64,000 nucleotides of DNA from Apostichopus japonicus (GCF_037975245.1 NC_092573.1:9458001-9522000); one strand, 5' to 3'; counted from the first letter of the stretch, positions 24,815 through 37,900 are shown. A program made the numbers and translations. The notes: generated by a model from the letters alone, not told the origin.

Positions 24815-27788
24815 TAGCATGAAGCAGAGAGCAACGTCTCTAGTTCATGCAGGTATATTAACCGGCGTTATACCATGTTACTTGCGGTACTTCATCCCTC
24901 CTGTTACTGACGGTTGAATATTGATAAAGACGATAATCATGTAGGAATAGACTACCCTTCTTTTGTTTTGTTTGTTACAGGAAAACATTCGGTACCTTCT
25001 TGTAATAACACATTTAATGTTAATTTCTTTATTGATGCATACAATACATGTTTTGCACATAAAAATACGAGCCAAAATTATCTATGAGTTTCGATTTTAC
25101 GTTCTCTACACTCCCAAACAATGCTGGCAATTAACCTATGGAGTCGCTCTCCAAAGGGCGATTTGGAATTATCTGAACGGAATGCGCAACTCTCCTTTAA
25201 CTTTCGAGTGTCTCCATTATCCCAAGCTCTTAGGAAGAAGCCAAAGACGTAGATATATCTTTACCCCACGTAGCATACTTGACTTTCCTTCCGTTAGGCA
25301 CTGATGAAACATATGATATTACACAAACGTGGTGGGCTTTCGCAGACAAAAGATGTAAAACGAAACGAAGCACGACAAAAGGATTTAAGTATACTGTAAC
25401 GCGCATCACCATTGCTACACTGAATTGAACATAGTTTGAACAGTCGTGGATCGCTGTTAACCAAAATTACTTGAAATGTTTTTTATTTTCGTCTCGTGAT
25501 TTACTGAGCATTTGTGGTGAAAATGGTTGATATATTTGTTGGCAAAATGGTGGAAACAGGGTGGACAAATTTCAATAATTTCACTGTTAGGAAACTTTGT
25601 AAATATACTCTTACCAGGCCTTTCAATCTTTGTTTCGTTTCGTCACTCGGATTAGTACTCAAACGTATTACTATTGAGAGTAGACGAAGAAATTACTTAC
25701 AGGAAGTAGAAGATACTACATGTTTCTAAATTCATTTAAACATTACATTGGTAATAATTGCTAATTGATAGATAGTATCACACCTTTACGAGAGACTAAA
25801 TTGAAACGTCAGCACTACATATTTCATTATCTATAAAATTACTAATTGTCGTTTATTGAAGGTTAAGTTAAGTTTACCAAAACTTTACTTTTCTTTACAA
25901 CTTATACCTAAATAGACATAACTTGTCATATAATCATGATTAATTACTTCAAAACGTTTAATTTCCTCTCTTTTTTTGGCTCTGTTCAGTAATGTGTGAT
26001 ACTTCTGAAATGTTTATTCAACTACAGCAATCACTTTAATTCAATTTCCATTTGTGAAATGTCTCCCTGTTTGAATAGACGGTTTATGCAAGAAGCATTT
26101 TCAAAAGAAAAAGGAAGTAAATTTAACTCTTCTGTTGGTTCAGTCCGACTTAATTCTATCAGCAACGATAAAACATGGACTTGAAACGAAAACTAAAAGT
26201 GTAGTTCAGAGGAACATTAACTTTGACAGATAAAAGGGCAACTAATTCTAAGCATCCTGGCAAAGTTAGCAAAAAATTCCTGCATACCTTTTCCGGGAAT
26301 AGCATTTGAAGTTGACACGTTTTGTGACCAAAGTAAACTTGAAGCAAACAGTTGTATGTCAGAACGCTTACTAAACTCTTTGTGTTTTCTTAAAATTTAC
26401 ATACTATTTCCTACTTCAAAAATTGGAATACATCTAAAAAAAAGTAAACACCTCCTTCACAGTCCGTTTGAACTAGCAAATCAACATCAAAGTAATACAG
26501 TGAAAAATCACCTTCAACAAATCCAAGTAAACTCATTAAAACCTGTAAGCGCATGATGTACCTAAAAGTCTGGTGAAAATAATTTTCAATCCAATAACGA
26601 AAACCTTTTCAGATCCATCGACGGAATTTGAATAATTGTTCTTTGTGAGTTGTAAATGGTGGCAACAAACGAATTTATGAGTGACGTCAAGAAATTGCTA
26701 CAGTGACAGCTGTCGCTGTCACTTTGAAAAATTACAGAAATGGACAAAACATTTTGTTGATTTTATGCTGTATCACTAGGTCACGTAATGTAAAGCCTGA
26801 AATATGACGCAGGGAAGGCACGATTAGACTAAGGGAAAGAAACAATAACTTTAACTGCAGGATAATTCTGCAAACCAATTGGATGTATAGCGGCATAGTT
26901 TTAACTTTTTGAATAACTAAATATTGATTTTTTTTTAGTATTGGGTTTTATATACCACCGATATGTGCCTTCATTTCATACGTCGGTGCCATATTAAAAG
27001 AAATGCCTAACTTCAATTCCCGAATATGGGAGTTGACTGGTAACTATCAGATGATCATTTTTATCATATACACCAAAATCCGTAGAAGTTGTTCATATTT
27101 GTCTAAACATGGCAATAAAAAGGTGAAATCTGGATGAAACACAGTTTGTAACAGTTCAAATGGACCTTCCGTAACCCTTACATGAGTTCATTGCCCTGAC
27201 TAACTTACCTCACAATTTACTCAATGCCGGTACCACTTCATTTCCTAAATTTTCAGAAAAGCACTGTACGTGATTACTCTGTTGATTATATTTTAGTGAT
27301 TTTGTGTCTAATTTAATAATTGATAATGACGAAACCGTATTTATTTTCACAGGCCCTTTTCCTATGGAATAACACTACATGGCGATGTGTCTAGAGATAT
27401 AACCTTGTTTAATTGGCTTAGTTTTCTGTCACTACATTTCGACAACTTCAACACAAAATAGCAGTTGTAATCAGATGGAAAGAAAATAAAATTGCACACG
27501 TACCTGAAAAAGAAGAAGAACTTAATATGGGCAACTTTATTGCCTTCTTTTGTTAAATATCCAGCATTACAATGAATTGTGTAACTGTAAGCCATTTTTA
27601 CGTAAATGTTTCAGTGTGAAGTCTGGAATGCTCGTAGCGAAAGTCTGGCATATACGTCTAAAAATTGTATTATAATGTTACAGGAAATTAACTAGTTCCT
27701 AAAGTCAACCACTTTCGTTACACATTGTTTTAATTCTTCAGTTTGAAATAAACGTGGTAATGAGTAAAATACAAGTAAAATATCAAAC
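24815..27788. other. 3' flank of gene B and intergenic DNA
   Basis: Up to ~26850 this matches the 3' flank of gene A (for example the stretch near 25110-25330 against 9950-10190). The rest shows no coding signal. No clean AATAAA is seen shortly after the gene B stop. Confidence 0.6.
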
Positions 27789-28811
27789 GTGTACAGTGGC
27801 GGATCCAGGATTTCGCCGAAGGGGGGGGGCCCAGATGGGAAATGCCTAATCGTCGTCCCGGGGGAGGGGTCTAAGGGGAGTGGGTGCCCCCCTCCCCTTT
27901 GGAAAATTTCACAAAATATGGAGGTCCTCGGTGCAATCTGGTGCTACTTTTCGTGAAAGTTTGGAGTAAAATTGATTTCCAATAAATCATGTATTCATGG
28001 TTTGCCGGGCATATATTTGCAATTTCGAGCAATGAGCTGGGATTTACGTCTTTGGGGAGTAGGTGGTGATGCAAACTACTTTTTACTAGGCTACTCCAGG
28101 CCATTTCATCTTGGAGCCCCCTTTCAGATGGAGACTATTGATGCAGTCAGAGTGCCCCTCTCACCTTCACTTTATCAGAATGATGGTGTACTCCTTTTGC
28201 AAATTTATTTTACAAAAAATTACACGCACAGTGGCGTAGCTGGGATTTTTTTAGTGGGGGCCATGGGGGGCTGTTCTTTCTTGTGGGGGGGGCCGGAGGT
28301 TACTATCTAAGCGGAGCGCCACCTTGGTTGGCGCGGAGCGTACAGAGAAAATTTGAGATTTCAGCACCCCCCAGATCGCAGGAGATGGCACCTGTGAGGC
28401 AAAATAGCAACCAAAAAGATGTGCAACTTTGGTGAAAGAAATGCAAAAAAAGTTTCTTCTCTTTCATGCTGACTGGCCTTGCCAACTCAGCCAGACATTT
28501 AACTTGAGGGAAGTTGGCATCATTTGTCGTTTCAAGCTGTCAAGGCCTTTCTCCCAACTCAAACCCCTGTGGGCTACCGGTAGGTTTGCAGGATATGCCC
28601 ACATGTGGACTTAAATAGCATTAGAGGAAGGGGATGGAAGACTAACACGCATCGATGTTTCGGTAATGGTCCACATTGGTGGCTCGGTGCTAATTAGGCC
28701 ATTTATTGGGTTTCTTGAGGCAGCTGTCATCAGAATCTGGGTTTTTGTGCCAATCGATGACCGATAACATGTATTGGTATGTAAATTTCTTCTTCATATA
28801 TCTATAGCAAC

Positions 28812-29035
28812 ACTCTAAAAACAAATGAGTGCATTTCATTCCATTGGAGTGATCACTCGGCGCACTTCAAATTAAGAGTGAAATTTAACTCTATTGGAGT
28901 TAACCCTCACTCCTAATATGAGTGAATATAACTCTATTAGGAGTAAAGATTTACTCCAATGGAATGGAAATTCACTCTTATACCGGAATGTGCTCAGTGA
29001 TCACTCCCATGGAGTGAAATTCACCTATGTTTTTA
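28812..29035. mobile_element. Foldback MITE, near-palindrome of ~220 bp
   Basis: The left half (AAAAACAAATGAGTG..TTGGAGTGATCACTC) pairs along most of its length with the right half (GAGTGAAATTCACC..GTTTTT, read backwards). The centre lies near 28920. Between are alternating ACTC and GAGT words. It is inside the element at 28229. Confidence 0.65.
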
Positions 29036-29300
29036 TCAGTACAGTACAGTGCATATCATCATAGACGTACGTACGTACGTTCGTATATCAGACGCACTCG
29101 ATACCCACGATACGATACGGTCCTGGAAAAACTATTTCCACTCATCATTTTTTAAGGCGATACAGTAGTGAGTATTGAACAGGCACAGCCGCATGTTTGC
29201 AGGAATTTCAGAATTCCCAATATTTTATATCTCTACCAGTAGTGTTTCGACAGTTTCGTGGGCATAAAAAAGTTGTTTTGTGGAATATTCAATGACATAT

Positions 29301-30022
29301 CAGGGGCGGATGCAGGATTTGTGACAGGGGGGGGTCTGACTGGTCCAGCCGCGCCTGAACGTAAGACTATCTAAGCGGAGCGCCATCATCAGTTGGCGCG
29401 GAGCGTACAAGAAAATTTTTGGCTTTACAAACCCCCAGATGGCCGGAAACGGCACTTCCCGAGTATTCTAAGCAGCATGGACCTAGCCTGAAAATATGGA
29501 TCTCATGTCTGCAATTTTTCAATTGATGAGAAAAAACAATCTATGAAATATGGTATTACATATCAGATGAGTTGAGATGATACAAAAATCATAATGCCTT
29601 TAGCCCCCAATCCCCTCCCGTTCCGTCACCACTGTTTGATGCAGGGCCGGATCCAGGATTCTGGAAGGGTGAGGGGTTTGCTCATGAAAAATTCGTTAGC
29701 GCATCCTAGCAGCCTACCGCTCTGTAACCTCACCGCCGAAAAAAATTCAAACACCACCTCAATTTTGAAACTTTTCGGTCTGAAAATTGAGAATTGTAGG
29801 CATTTTTGGCACGTGTAGCACGCGTGCACACTATAGTTCATTTGACGGAAAAGACACACCTGGATGACTTGTGAGGATAACCGCTTTTCTGACGTCCTAC
29901 ATGTTTAAAATTGGCGTTTAATTTAATTATTTTTTCTCTCTCTTTTTTTTTCTATCTTTTTTTTGGCCAAGAGCAGGGGGTCCGGACCCCTGGACCCCCC
30001 CCCCCCGCTGGATCCGCGCCTG
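29301..30022 (+). mobile_element. Inner non-autonomous element with CATAT duplication
   Basis: Left end CAGGGGCGGATGCAGG and right end GCTGGATCCGCGCCTG are imperfect inverted repeats. CATAT flanks both sides (29296-29300 and 30023-30027). The 5-bp duplication agrees with that of the outer 27794 element, so the two belong to one family. Another left-type end, CAGGGCCGGATCCAGG, lies inside at 29642 without a partner. Confidence 0.68.
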
Positions 30023-30561
30023 CATATATTCATTTGACTCGAGGCAATATATGAAAACCTGATACCTCGGCTCAGTACAAACGGAACCAATCTTTTGATA
30101 GATTGTTGCGCTAGGTGGAAGCACTGAACATATTTTCAGCAGATATCGCGCAGCACAACAAGGTTCGTGGTATATGGTCGCAATCGTCGCATCGACCATT
30201 GCCATGCCATGCTGTGTGACCATTCTCATGATTACTACAGATATTGTATTTTCTTATTCTGCCAGATGCAGACGAGATAATTGTGTAACTCTATTGAACA
30301 AAAATTATAAGTGAATCGCACTTATTTTTATTTTTTTACAACATTTTTTTACAACATTTTTTTTACCCCATTCCCAGTGGAGGGGGGCCAGTGGGGGCGA
30401 GCCTATTTCATGGGGGCCTCGGCCCCCAGGCCCCCAGTAGCTACGCCACTGATCACGCATGGGGCCCTTTCCCTCGAACGCGGTAAAAAAAAAAATCAGG
30501 ATTTTCAAAAAGGGGGGCCCGGGCCCCCCGGGCCCCCCCCCCTGGATCCGCCCCTGGTGTA

Positions 30562-31880
30562 TCTACAAAGAGTGTTCAGGTCCATTGTAAGCTGGCTATT
30601 ACCTGTGCTAACTTAAATTCCAGTACTGGTAGCTTTTCATTGGTTATTAGAGTATAAGCCCATTGACTTGCAGTAATGCAAGTAATGCGATTGCATTCAG
30701 CACTCAGTGATAACAAGGTTTGATCAATGACGCGCACAACAGCAGGTTGACTGTATACTTAGAAAAGTTGAGAACATCCCCGGTCAAATTTGAAATAAAA
30801 TAACTGACGGATGGTGATGCTGAAAAGACGATATAAAGCAATCTCAAATGAACATTTTACTCCACTTATTCTATGGAAGTTTAGAGTACACCCTAATAGT
30901 ACAGTAGGTTTTTTTGTAATTTGAACTATGCAATCTTGAACTGTTACTTGTCGTTTTGTATTGAGGTGGGTTGGGATGGGGATGGGGTGGGAGATGTACC
31001 ATGTATGTGATACAGTTCCGGCATACTATTGGAAAACCACGTGGCAGCTGAATTGTTTTGTCTTAGCCAACATTATATGATGACTTTCAATTGAATTTAG
31101 TCCACCTACAGTGTGTCAAATGAGCATTAACCAACGCATCAGCGAGAGGAAATAACATTCACATGGTAGCGCTATTGTTGTGGGGGGAAATACCGTCCCA
31201 CTTTCATGTTTAAATCACGCATGCATTTTTAAACTCCAAGTATTTTGATTGTTTTACTGTTAGCATTATCCGTTTTCATATTCCTGAAGTCATGTGACCG
31301 CTTGGCGCAAGATAGCCCAAGAGTATTCTAACATGATTCAGCCTCTGAAGAAGATCCTGCTATGATTTAAACTTCAGGCCCACTTACTTTAACACCTTCT
31401 CTTAAACATGGTCTTTAGTGCATAAGCAGTTTGCTAACAGTTTTGTTTAATTTTGAGAGAAAAGCACGGGTGGTTCTGACCTTATCTTGAATTGACAACA
31501 TTAATTACTTTGTGAGATACATTTTGAATGAAACCTTTAATCATTGAAATATTAATCTCGTGTAATCTCTCCAGCATCCTTAGTATTTATATCTATATGT
31601 TTACTTATGAACCCATGAAAGGACGGACCCACTAACCAGTAACTTGTCAGGCCAGCCCTGCCCGCGAAAGCACAACATGGCGCCCAACCTTAAAATACTG
31701 TTACCGTACCGTGCTTCTCATGAACAACAAACACATGTTGACATTGAAAGTTTTTTTTCAACTAATTGTTTGAAGTAGCCGTATATATTCGTTTCTACGA
31801 TGTTTTACATTACAAATTACTCGTTTCATCTTGGATTATATATTCCTTTCTATATTGGACTGGAAGGTTCTCGCCTGATC
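30562..31880. other. No gene recognised
   Basis: AT-rich sequence with a short G-rich stretch near 30965-31000. No exon, repeat family member or RNA gene was identified. Confidence 0.5.
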
Positions 31881-34800
31881 TATGATTATGGTATATATTC
31901 CGTCCAAGGACTGCACATTTGAGGAATTTGAGGATTATTTAGAATCACATGGCCTCCAAAACCCTACAACAGTAGATGATATTAATAATTTTGTATCCTT
32001 ATTTAGGTGAATGTTACATGGGCAAGCAAGACTGTGGATTGAGGGTAAAACATTTCCAAACCTGGATGTCCTTAAGACACAATTACTTGCACGATTCAGT
32101 GCAAACGGATACATATGAGGACAATCGGGAGGCCGCCTCGAAAATAGGCCATGGGCATAGTCAGATAAGTTTGGATTAGTTTGTTAATACCCTTCATCGT
32201 CACGTAGAGCATCAGTTTTATTATAAGCACCCAATGAGTCCTACAAGAGGTAGCCTTCATTCCGGGTATAGAAGAAACCAGAGAACTTGCAGAACTATCA
32301 CATATGACTACTGTCTCATACCACGTCACAAATAGCGACAAAGTTGAAAGCACCAACAAGTTCTGGAACAAAGGGAGAAATCACAAAATCTTCAAATCCC
32401 TGATGCATCAAATGCTTCTGCATCACCTCAAAGTGTTGTTATATCGTTCGATTTCCATAAATCAGAAGCTAAACATCACTAAAACAAGATATTTGTTAGT
32501 TACATCTCGATGGAAAGAATTATATAAGAGGTCATCTTCCTGGTGATCAAAATGTGTTAAAAGTGTTTCCTAATTGTGCAACAAAATCAATCATATATGA
32601 ATCATTTGTACAAAGCTCACATTACTTATCTTCTATTGATCCTAAGCAAATTGTACAATATCTTTTAAGGTTGGTAATGGTGATTATCGGTATGCATATC
32701 ACATTAAAGAATTTAAGATTTCAATTGAGGGTTATCACTTCAATTTGAGTGCTTTGAATTTGGTTTGGATTTGCTGTTGTGCAATCGCAATCTGAGAGAA
32801 ATAGGTGGAATTTTGAATTTTAGGGACAAATACCAAAGAGGGTCTATTATAGACCAGTTTTTGATGTCAAGATACACCCATGTTCAACAAATCGCATTCT
32901 TTTACATCGAGTGAAGTTGTCTTAGAAGCAAATCATTTTCCAACTCAGAAGTGTCTTTTCTCAAATGTTGGTCAATTTGTGAAAGGGTTCAACTCATTTT
33001 TATGGTACAAAACAAAGTGTACGTGAAAGGTCTATTTGTCAGTATGAACATGTATTATCTTAACTTATGTGTTATGGAAGTGTAAATCAAAATGTGGCCT
33101 CAGACTTGTTGAGAGATCATCATTCATATGAATCAGTTCATGTAGGTTGTGATAACACGTCCAAGCAATGAATGAAACAGTACAATCAAAGCATTATTCA
33201 CATTTAGATCGATGTCATCCATTAATCAGCATTACTGAACAGGAAGTGTTTCAAAAGATTTTGATTTATCTGAAAGTATTGATTCTAAGGAAAAAATGAT
33301 TTGTTCCCAGTGTTGCTAGAGAACAGAATTGCAGTTTACTTGTATGGTGAACTTGCAACATGCCATGGCTATAAAATTGATTTTCAGTTCAGAAAATGAT
33401 GAACCATTTTTCATAAGAGCATATTGTACTACTGAATCAGATAAGCATATTGTTGATAAACTAGTTACTAGTTTCCTATCTATAGTGGTACTCCTAGATT
33501 TGCTAAAGGATCATATATCACCCAGAAAGTTGATGGTAAACAATTCTTTCTTCTGCATGTCAAAGATACAGTTTATCAAAATTAGAGTTGTTTGGATTTT
33601 TGTCAATATTCCTGCACTCAAACATTTTCTGAAAGATTCCATTTTTGATGCATTTATTGACCATTCTTTTATAGTTTGAAGTTTCGAATCAAACAAAGAT
33701 CCACCTAACCCACGTTGGCAAAATACCTTCTGATGCGGCCAGTTATTCTTTCTAAATAAGTTAAAAGAAAGACACAGAGATATTTGAGCTGATCTCTTAT
33801 CAAGACCACCCGTGAGTAATTCCAGTTGCCTTTTCAGCGGATGATGTTTTGGGTATTCTGAATTTGCCAATACAATTGTTACTTGCTCTAATGCTAAGAA
33901 AATGGGGCATTGAAATTCCCGATATGTTTTCAAACAAACAAGCCTCAATATTTTCCCTAACGGCCATCATTACCATATGTCCCCTCACAAGACAAGACAC
34001 TTCACCACACCATGGATCTGTTTATAGCTCCATGACCACACACGGAAGCTACACCAAATTTTTAAACATTTCAAAGAGATCTCAAGTTGGTAATACACAC
34101 AATACTCCGTGTCTCCATTCATGGTTACACTTCAAAAACCTACCTTTAATTAACCAGAACCACATACATCTTACAACCGACAGCTCCTTGTATTAATCAC
34201 AGTGCGGTTCCTCCTGAGCTGTCTCAGCCACTTTTGTCTAAGATTGAGAATCTTGTTACACAACATGGTTGAATTAGATAAACTCATGAGTGATATTAAG
34301 AAGATTATTCGTGACTTTAACTTACCAGTTGATGTAAATAAAGACAGAAATAAACAAGAATCTTCTTCTTTCTTTAAACCAGGATATGATTCCTTGTTAC
34401 ATGACCTCTCGCTAAATGATAGAAAGTCAGCCAAAGCAGTTCAGTTGCAGTCGGAGCAGTACAATCTCTGTGATGGAGTTTTATTCGTTTGTTTTCCTTT
34501 GATAAGAAAAGTAACGTTAAGTTACAGTTAGCAGTCCCAACAAATATGTCAGGTACCTTCCATATCACAATTGAATGCTAATTTAGTAGTTACCAGGGTA
34601 CAGTGTAAACTTTCTTGACTATTAGTCACCATTTTGATATGCCTAATATGTTTGAGAGAATCAATAATTTTGTCAAATCATGTGTAGGTTGTCAGAAGTT
34701 TTGTAATAACTCAGACATGTTAAGGATGTATCACCCACGTGTACCACATAAATGTCAAACGTTTTCCAAAATAAGTCTTGACTTCAAAACCATGCCGACA

Positions 34801-34960
34801 TCAATTAGTGGATATGAGTACACCATGGTAGCATGTGGTAAAATTACTAGATTTGTGATCGTTTTTTATGGCCTCAGTTGACAAATGTTCTGCCACCGAA
34901 CGACTTGTGACAAATATTCTTGAACAAACTAACATCCAGAAAGTTGGTAATGCAATGAGA
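31880..34960 (+). mobile_element. Decayed Ty3-type LTR retrotransposon (gag to integrase)
   Basis: Three pieces read on the plus strand in retroelement order. A gag-like segment near 31888-32210 contains GQARLWIEGKTFPNLD and LKTQLLARFS, broken by TGA codons. The middle part is too decayed to assign with confidence to protease or reverse transcriptase. An integrase zinc-binding segment lies at ~34510-34860. Frames are interrupted by stops and shifts throughout, so the copy is dead. I could not find paired LTRs. Confidence 0.6.
34615..34900 (+). pseudogene. Integrase fragment (HHCC zinc domain and start of catalytic core)
   Basis: ISHHFDMPNMFERINNFV followed by CVGCQKFCN gives the H..H..C..C pattern of the integrase N-terminal zinc domain. 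ISLDFKTMP, 43 residues after the zinc-binding CxxC pair, matches the region of the first catalytic Asp, and TRFVIVF the following strand. The frame shifts near 34868, where the core continues in another frame (ASVDKCSATERLVTNILEQ). It is the most secure part of the LTR-element relic. Confidence 0.7.
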
Positions 34961-37900
34961 GTCTTGAAAGAGTTATACTGATTAATCTATGATTGAATAA
35001 TTCATTGTTTAGTTTTGCTAAACTTATAAATGCATCTTATAATCTTTGAGGTATTAATGTTACTATGAATATGAATGAATTACTTCTCACATCATGTTTT
35101 ATTTTATGTAAGCTTTGTATGTCCTTCTTGTACATTACGATTTGGTTTGCTACCGAGATATTATTATACGTTGTAACTGAGTGAAGGGTATCTAGTTTGA
35201 CTCTGTTTTCTTCACATCAGGTTTTATCCACGAAGAGCTAATAAGACAGATATGACTAATGTTTTGCTAAAGCATTTGAACTTTGACACTGGTCGTGACC
35301 GCACCTGTGTGTATATTATTTTCTCAAAAAAAAAAAGGTGACAACCCTTTTGAGAGGTAAAATGACATTATTGGAGAAAGATTGTCATCAGTTTTCAGAT
35401 ACAAAGAGAGTGTTTTGCGGGACTGTTATTAAAGAAAAATGATGATTAAAGTCCCTATCTTAGAAGTGTTTTTCCTGTATCCCATATGCTCAGCACTTAA
35501 GTAAAGCACCCTTCGTCTGTCCGTCAAATTATGTTATTGTCTTTGTTAACTAGTTCCATTGTTATGTACAAACACCTTCCTCATATTGAGAAATTGTCAC
35601 ATACTGGGAGTACCATACATTCGTTCGTAATGTTAGATTAATACGTATACAGTTGTATCGTGTATTTGGCTTCCACGTTATTCTTCCCTTGCATCCTACT
35701 CACCGTTCCAATAACTTCCTTATGTCATTAACAAGCAGTTAATGCTTCGTCGAGTAACCAGGATGTAAGTTGTTTCCCGTTCCCTTGAATACAATACACA
35801 ACTCCGCAAATTCCTCCCAAATGCCACAGTACAGACAGATAGATCGCGAAGTCATCATACGTTGTTTTCATTTCCTTTTCCTCCCATATTGCTATATTTG
35901 TATGATTATTATTACTATTATTATTTTACTCTTTTTTCTCTGCTTTTACTATTTAATAATATAAAGTATTTTTTACTCCTTTTCCCTCCTCCTTTGCGTT
36001 TCATTTAATTTGTTTTTTTTTCCTCTCATTTCTTTGTTTGTATTTAACAGTGTAAGTTGTATTATCATATCACATCCATAGAGCAAATAATTTTTGTTTG
36101 ATTGCCTTAACTAAAGGAGAACTGTTTTCATAAACATTTACTTCTTTTAAATTCAACAGTAAAATCATGACTTGTTATTTATCAAAATAACTGAAAATTA
36201 TTGCAAGTTTAATTAAAAAATAATCGCCTCATAATTGACAATATTTTAAACAAACGTGTCCAACAAATTCTTTCTGTACTTTTTATTCCTTTGTGTATTT
36301 TTTGTGACGTTTAGAATAGACGCAGTGTACGTCTTTGTTAAATGTAACAAGTAAATGTGTATTGATATGAATCAAAATGTATTTCCTTGTTTAATCCATG
36401 CATTCAAAGTATATATTTAGGCTTGAAGTTCTCATTTTGCCTTTGTCTTCAATAATAAAACAAAACATGGGATTGCCAGGTTATCATTTCCCGAATCGTA
36501 ATACAAAACAGGATCGTATGCATGTATGTATGTACAATTCGAAGATCGATAAACACAAAATTCATTAGCCGTGCATATAATCAGGGGACCGAATAGTCAA
36601 GCATTCTTAACATGGAAGAGGTTCTGTACAAAAAAGTCTTGGAAGTGGGAGAACATGCTCCACAAAACTTTTAGGTGTAGGAACCCTGGGGCAGTAGCTC
36701 AGCCAGAATGTCTTAATGAGTGGGTGTATGTGGGGGCCTGGGGCTCCTTTACTTCATTGGCGGTGACTGGTTGGATAGTGATGGGGGTCATCAATTTACA
36801 ATAAAGTAGTTCTGGGCATGTCATCTCTTTATCTCAAACAGTTGGCATGAGGAAGGTCAATGAGTTTAGTTCATTCGAAGGACCACATAATCATATTCAT
36901 GTGCTTAAGAACCAGGAATTAAGATACATAAGCTTACTCCACTGCAGTGCAATGTACAAATTAATAGACTCTTAAACTCTTGCAAATTCTTGCAATTGGT
37001 ATTTACAGCAGCTCCATGTTGAGTTTATACAACACAAATAAATATAGTTTCTGCATACACTCTTTACCAGTATGGTTAAGTCTAGAAAGACAAGCTAATG
37101 ATGAGCTTAGGACAACCCTCCCTGGTATCACAACTTTGAGGATTGAACCTTGAGACTTTCCCTGGTGTACATACCTGGACGTCATTTTATGTTTGTGCGG
37201 GGACCACGGGGACAGGACTAGTTAAGTCTAGACAGTGTACATATTATGTGGTCAACTTACAGATGATGTAATAAGGAGGTGACTTGGTAAGCAGGAGGCA
37301 TACTCTCCCAAAAATGGTGGTTGTGGAAAGTGTCAGTTTGGTCCCAACTTTCATAGTCACATCCTGGTTTTCACAATTCAGACTTAAACGAAGGAAATAG
37401 GCAACCAAGTCAGCGATAAGTCTGCTTAAATTTGTTAGAAAGTACTATAAGCTCACATGAACATGTTAGCACAACCTTCGTAAAGAGCACGACACAGCCT
37501 ACTTAATGCAATATTTGCAGTTTATTATTTATTGAAAATCATCTTTTCCTTTTGTGGAAACATGTTCACAAGGTCCTGAATATGGAAGAAAGGAACTAAA
37601 AAAATATGGTGTTTTTCCTAGCTATGCTTCATTTCAAGATGTCTCTCGTGCAATGAAATTCATTTTGCACAATAAACAAGAAGTCTGCATGTGATTCCAA
37701 TAAATGGTGTAGAGTACGGTGATTATAAAATAGTGATCTGTGCACATAAATGGAAATGCATGCAATTTAGTTGAATAACTTCAGGTAAAGGATGATAGGT
37801 AGTTCCGAGATACATTTAACATATCTTTCTGTAAAGTGACCCTCCAAATCAGCTATAATTATGCATCCTGCAAAGATTTCCAATAACCAGAAGTTTATAT

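Larger units (their letters stand above)
17610..26850 (+). repeat. Tandem segmental duplication, copy 2
   Basis: Partner of 1960-11480. Intron sequence is alignable but clearly diverged by substitutions and indels, apart from a 154-bp identical tract in exon 3. The left limit is where intron 1 similarity resumes after the SINE-containing insertion. Confidence 0.85.
28229..30451 (+). mobile_element. Second-level nested hAT-like element
   Basis: It begins CAGTGGCGTAGCTGGG and ends CCCAGTAGCTACGCCACTG, inverted terminal repeats of about 16 bp. Flanks are TACACGCA on the left (28221-28228) and ATCACGCA on the right (30452-30459), an 8-bp target duplication with two mismatches as expected for hAT. 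It lies wholly inside the outer element. No transposase frame is present. Its left ~200 bp (CTAAGCGGAGCGCCA..GGCGCGGAGCGTACA) are shared with the inner element at 29301. Confidence 0.7.
27794..30556 (+). mobile_element. Outer non-autonomous DNA transposon, hAT-like ends
   Basis: Left end CAGTGGCGGATCCAGG and right end CCTGGATCCGCCCCTG are inverted repeats with one mismatch. The 5 bases outside are GTGTA on both sides (27789-27793 and 30557-30561), a likely target duplication. The CAG(G/T)G terminus is hAT-like. hAT normally duplicates 8 bp, so the 5-bp repeat is odd or marks a subgroup. No transposase frame is seen; G-runs lie just inside both ends. Confidence 0.7.

Noticed and set aside
29594-30616. 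Glycine/proline-rich frames in the G- and C-run regions
   Set aside because: They derive from the homopolymer-rich ends of the nested transposons.
33511-33948. 145-codon minus-strand frame with a vague reverse-transcriptase look
   Set aside because: It lies antisense inside the plus-strand LTR relic, has no YxDD or other catalytic motif and is likely a shadow.
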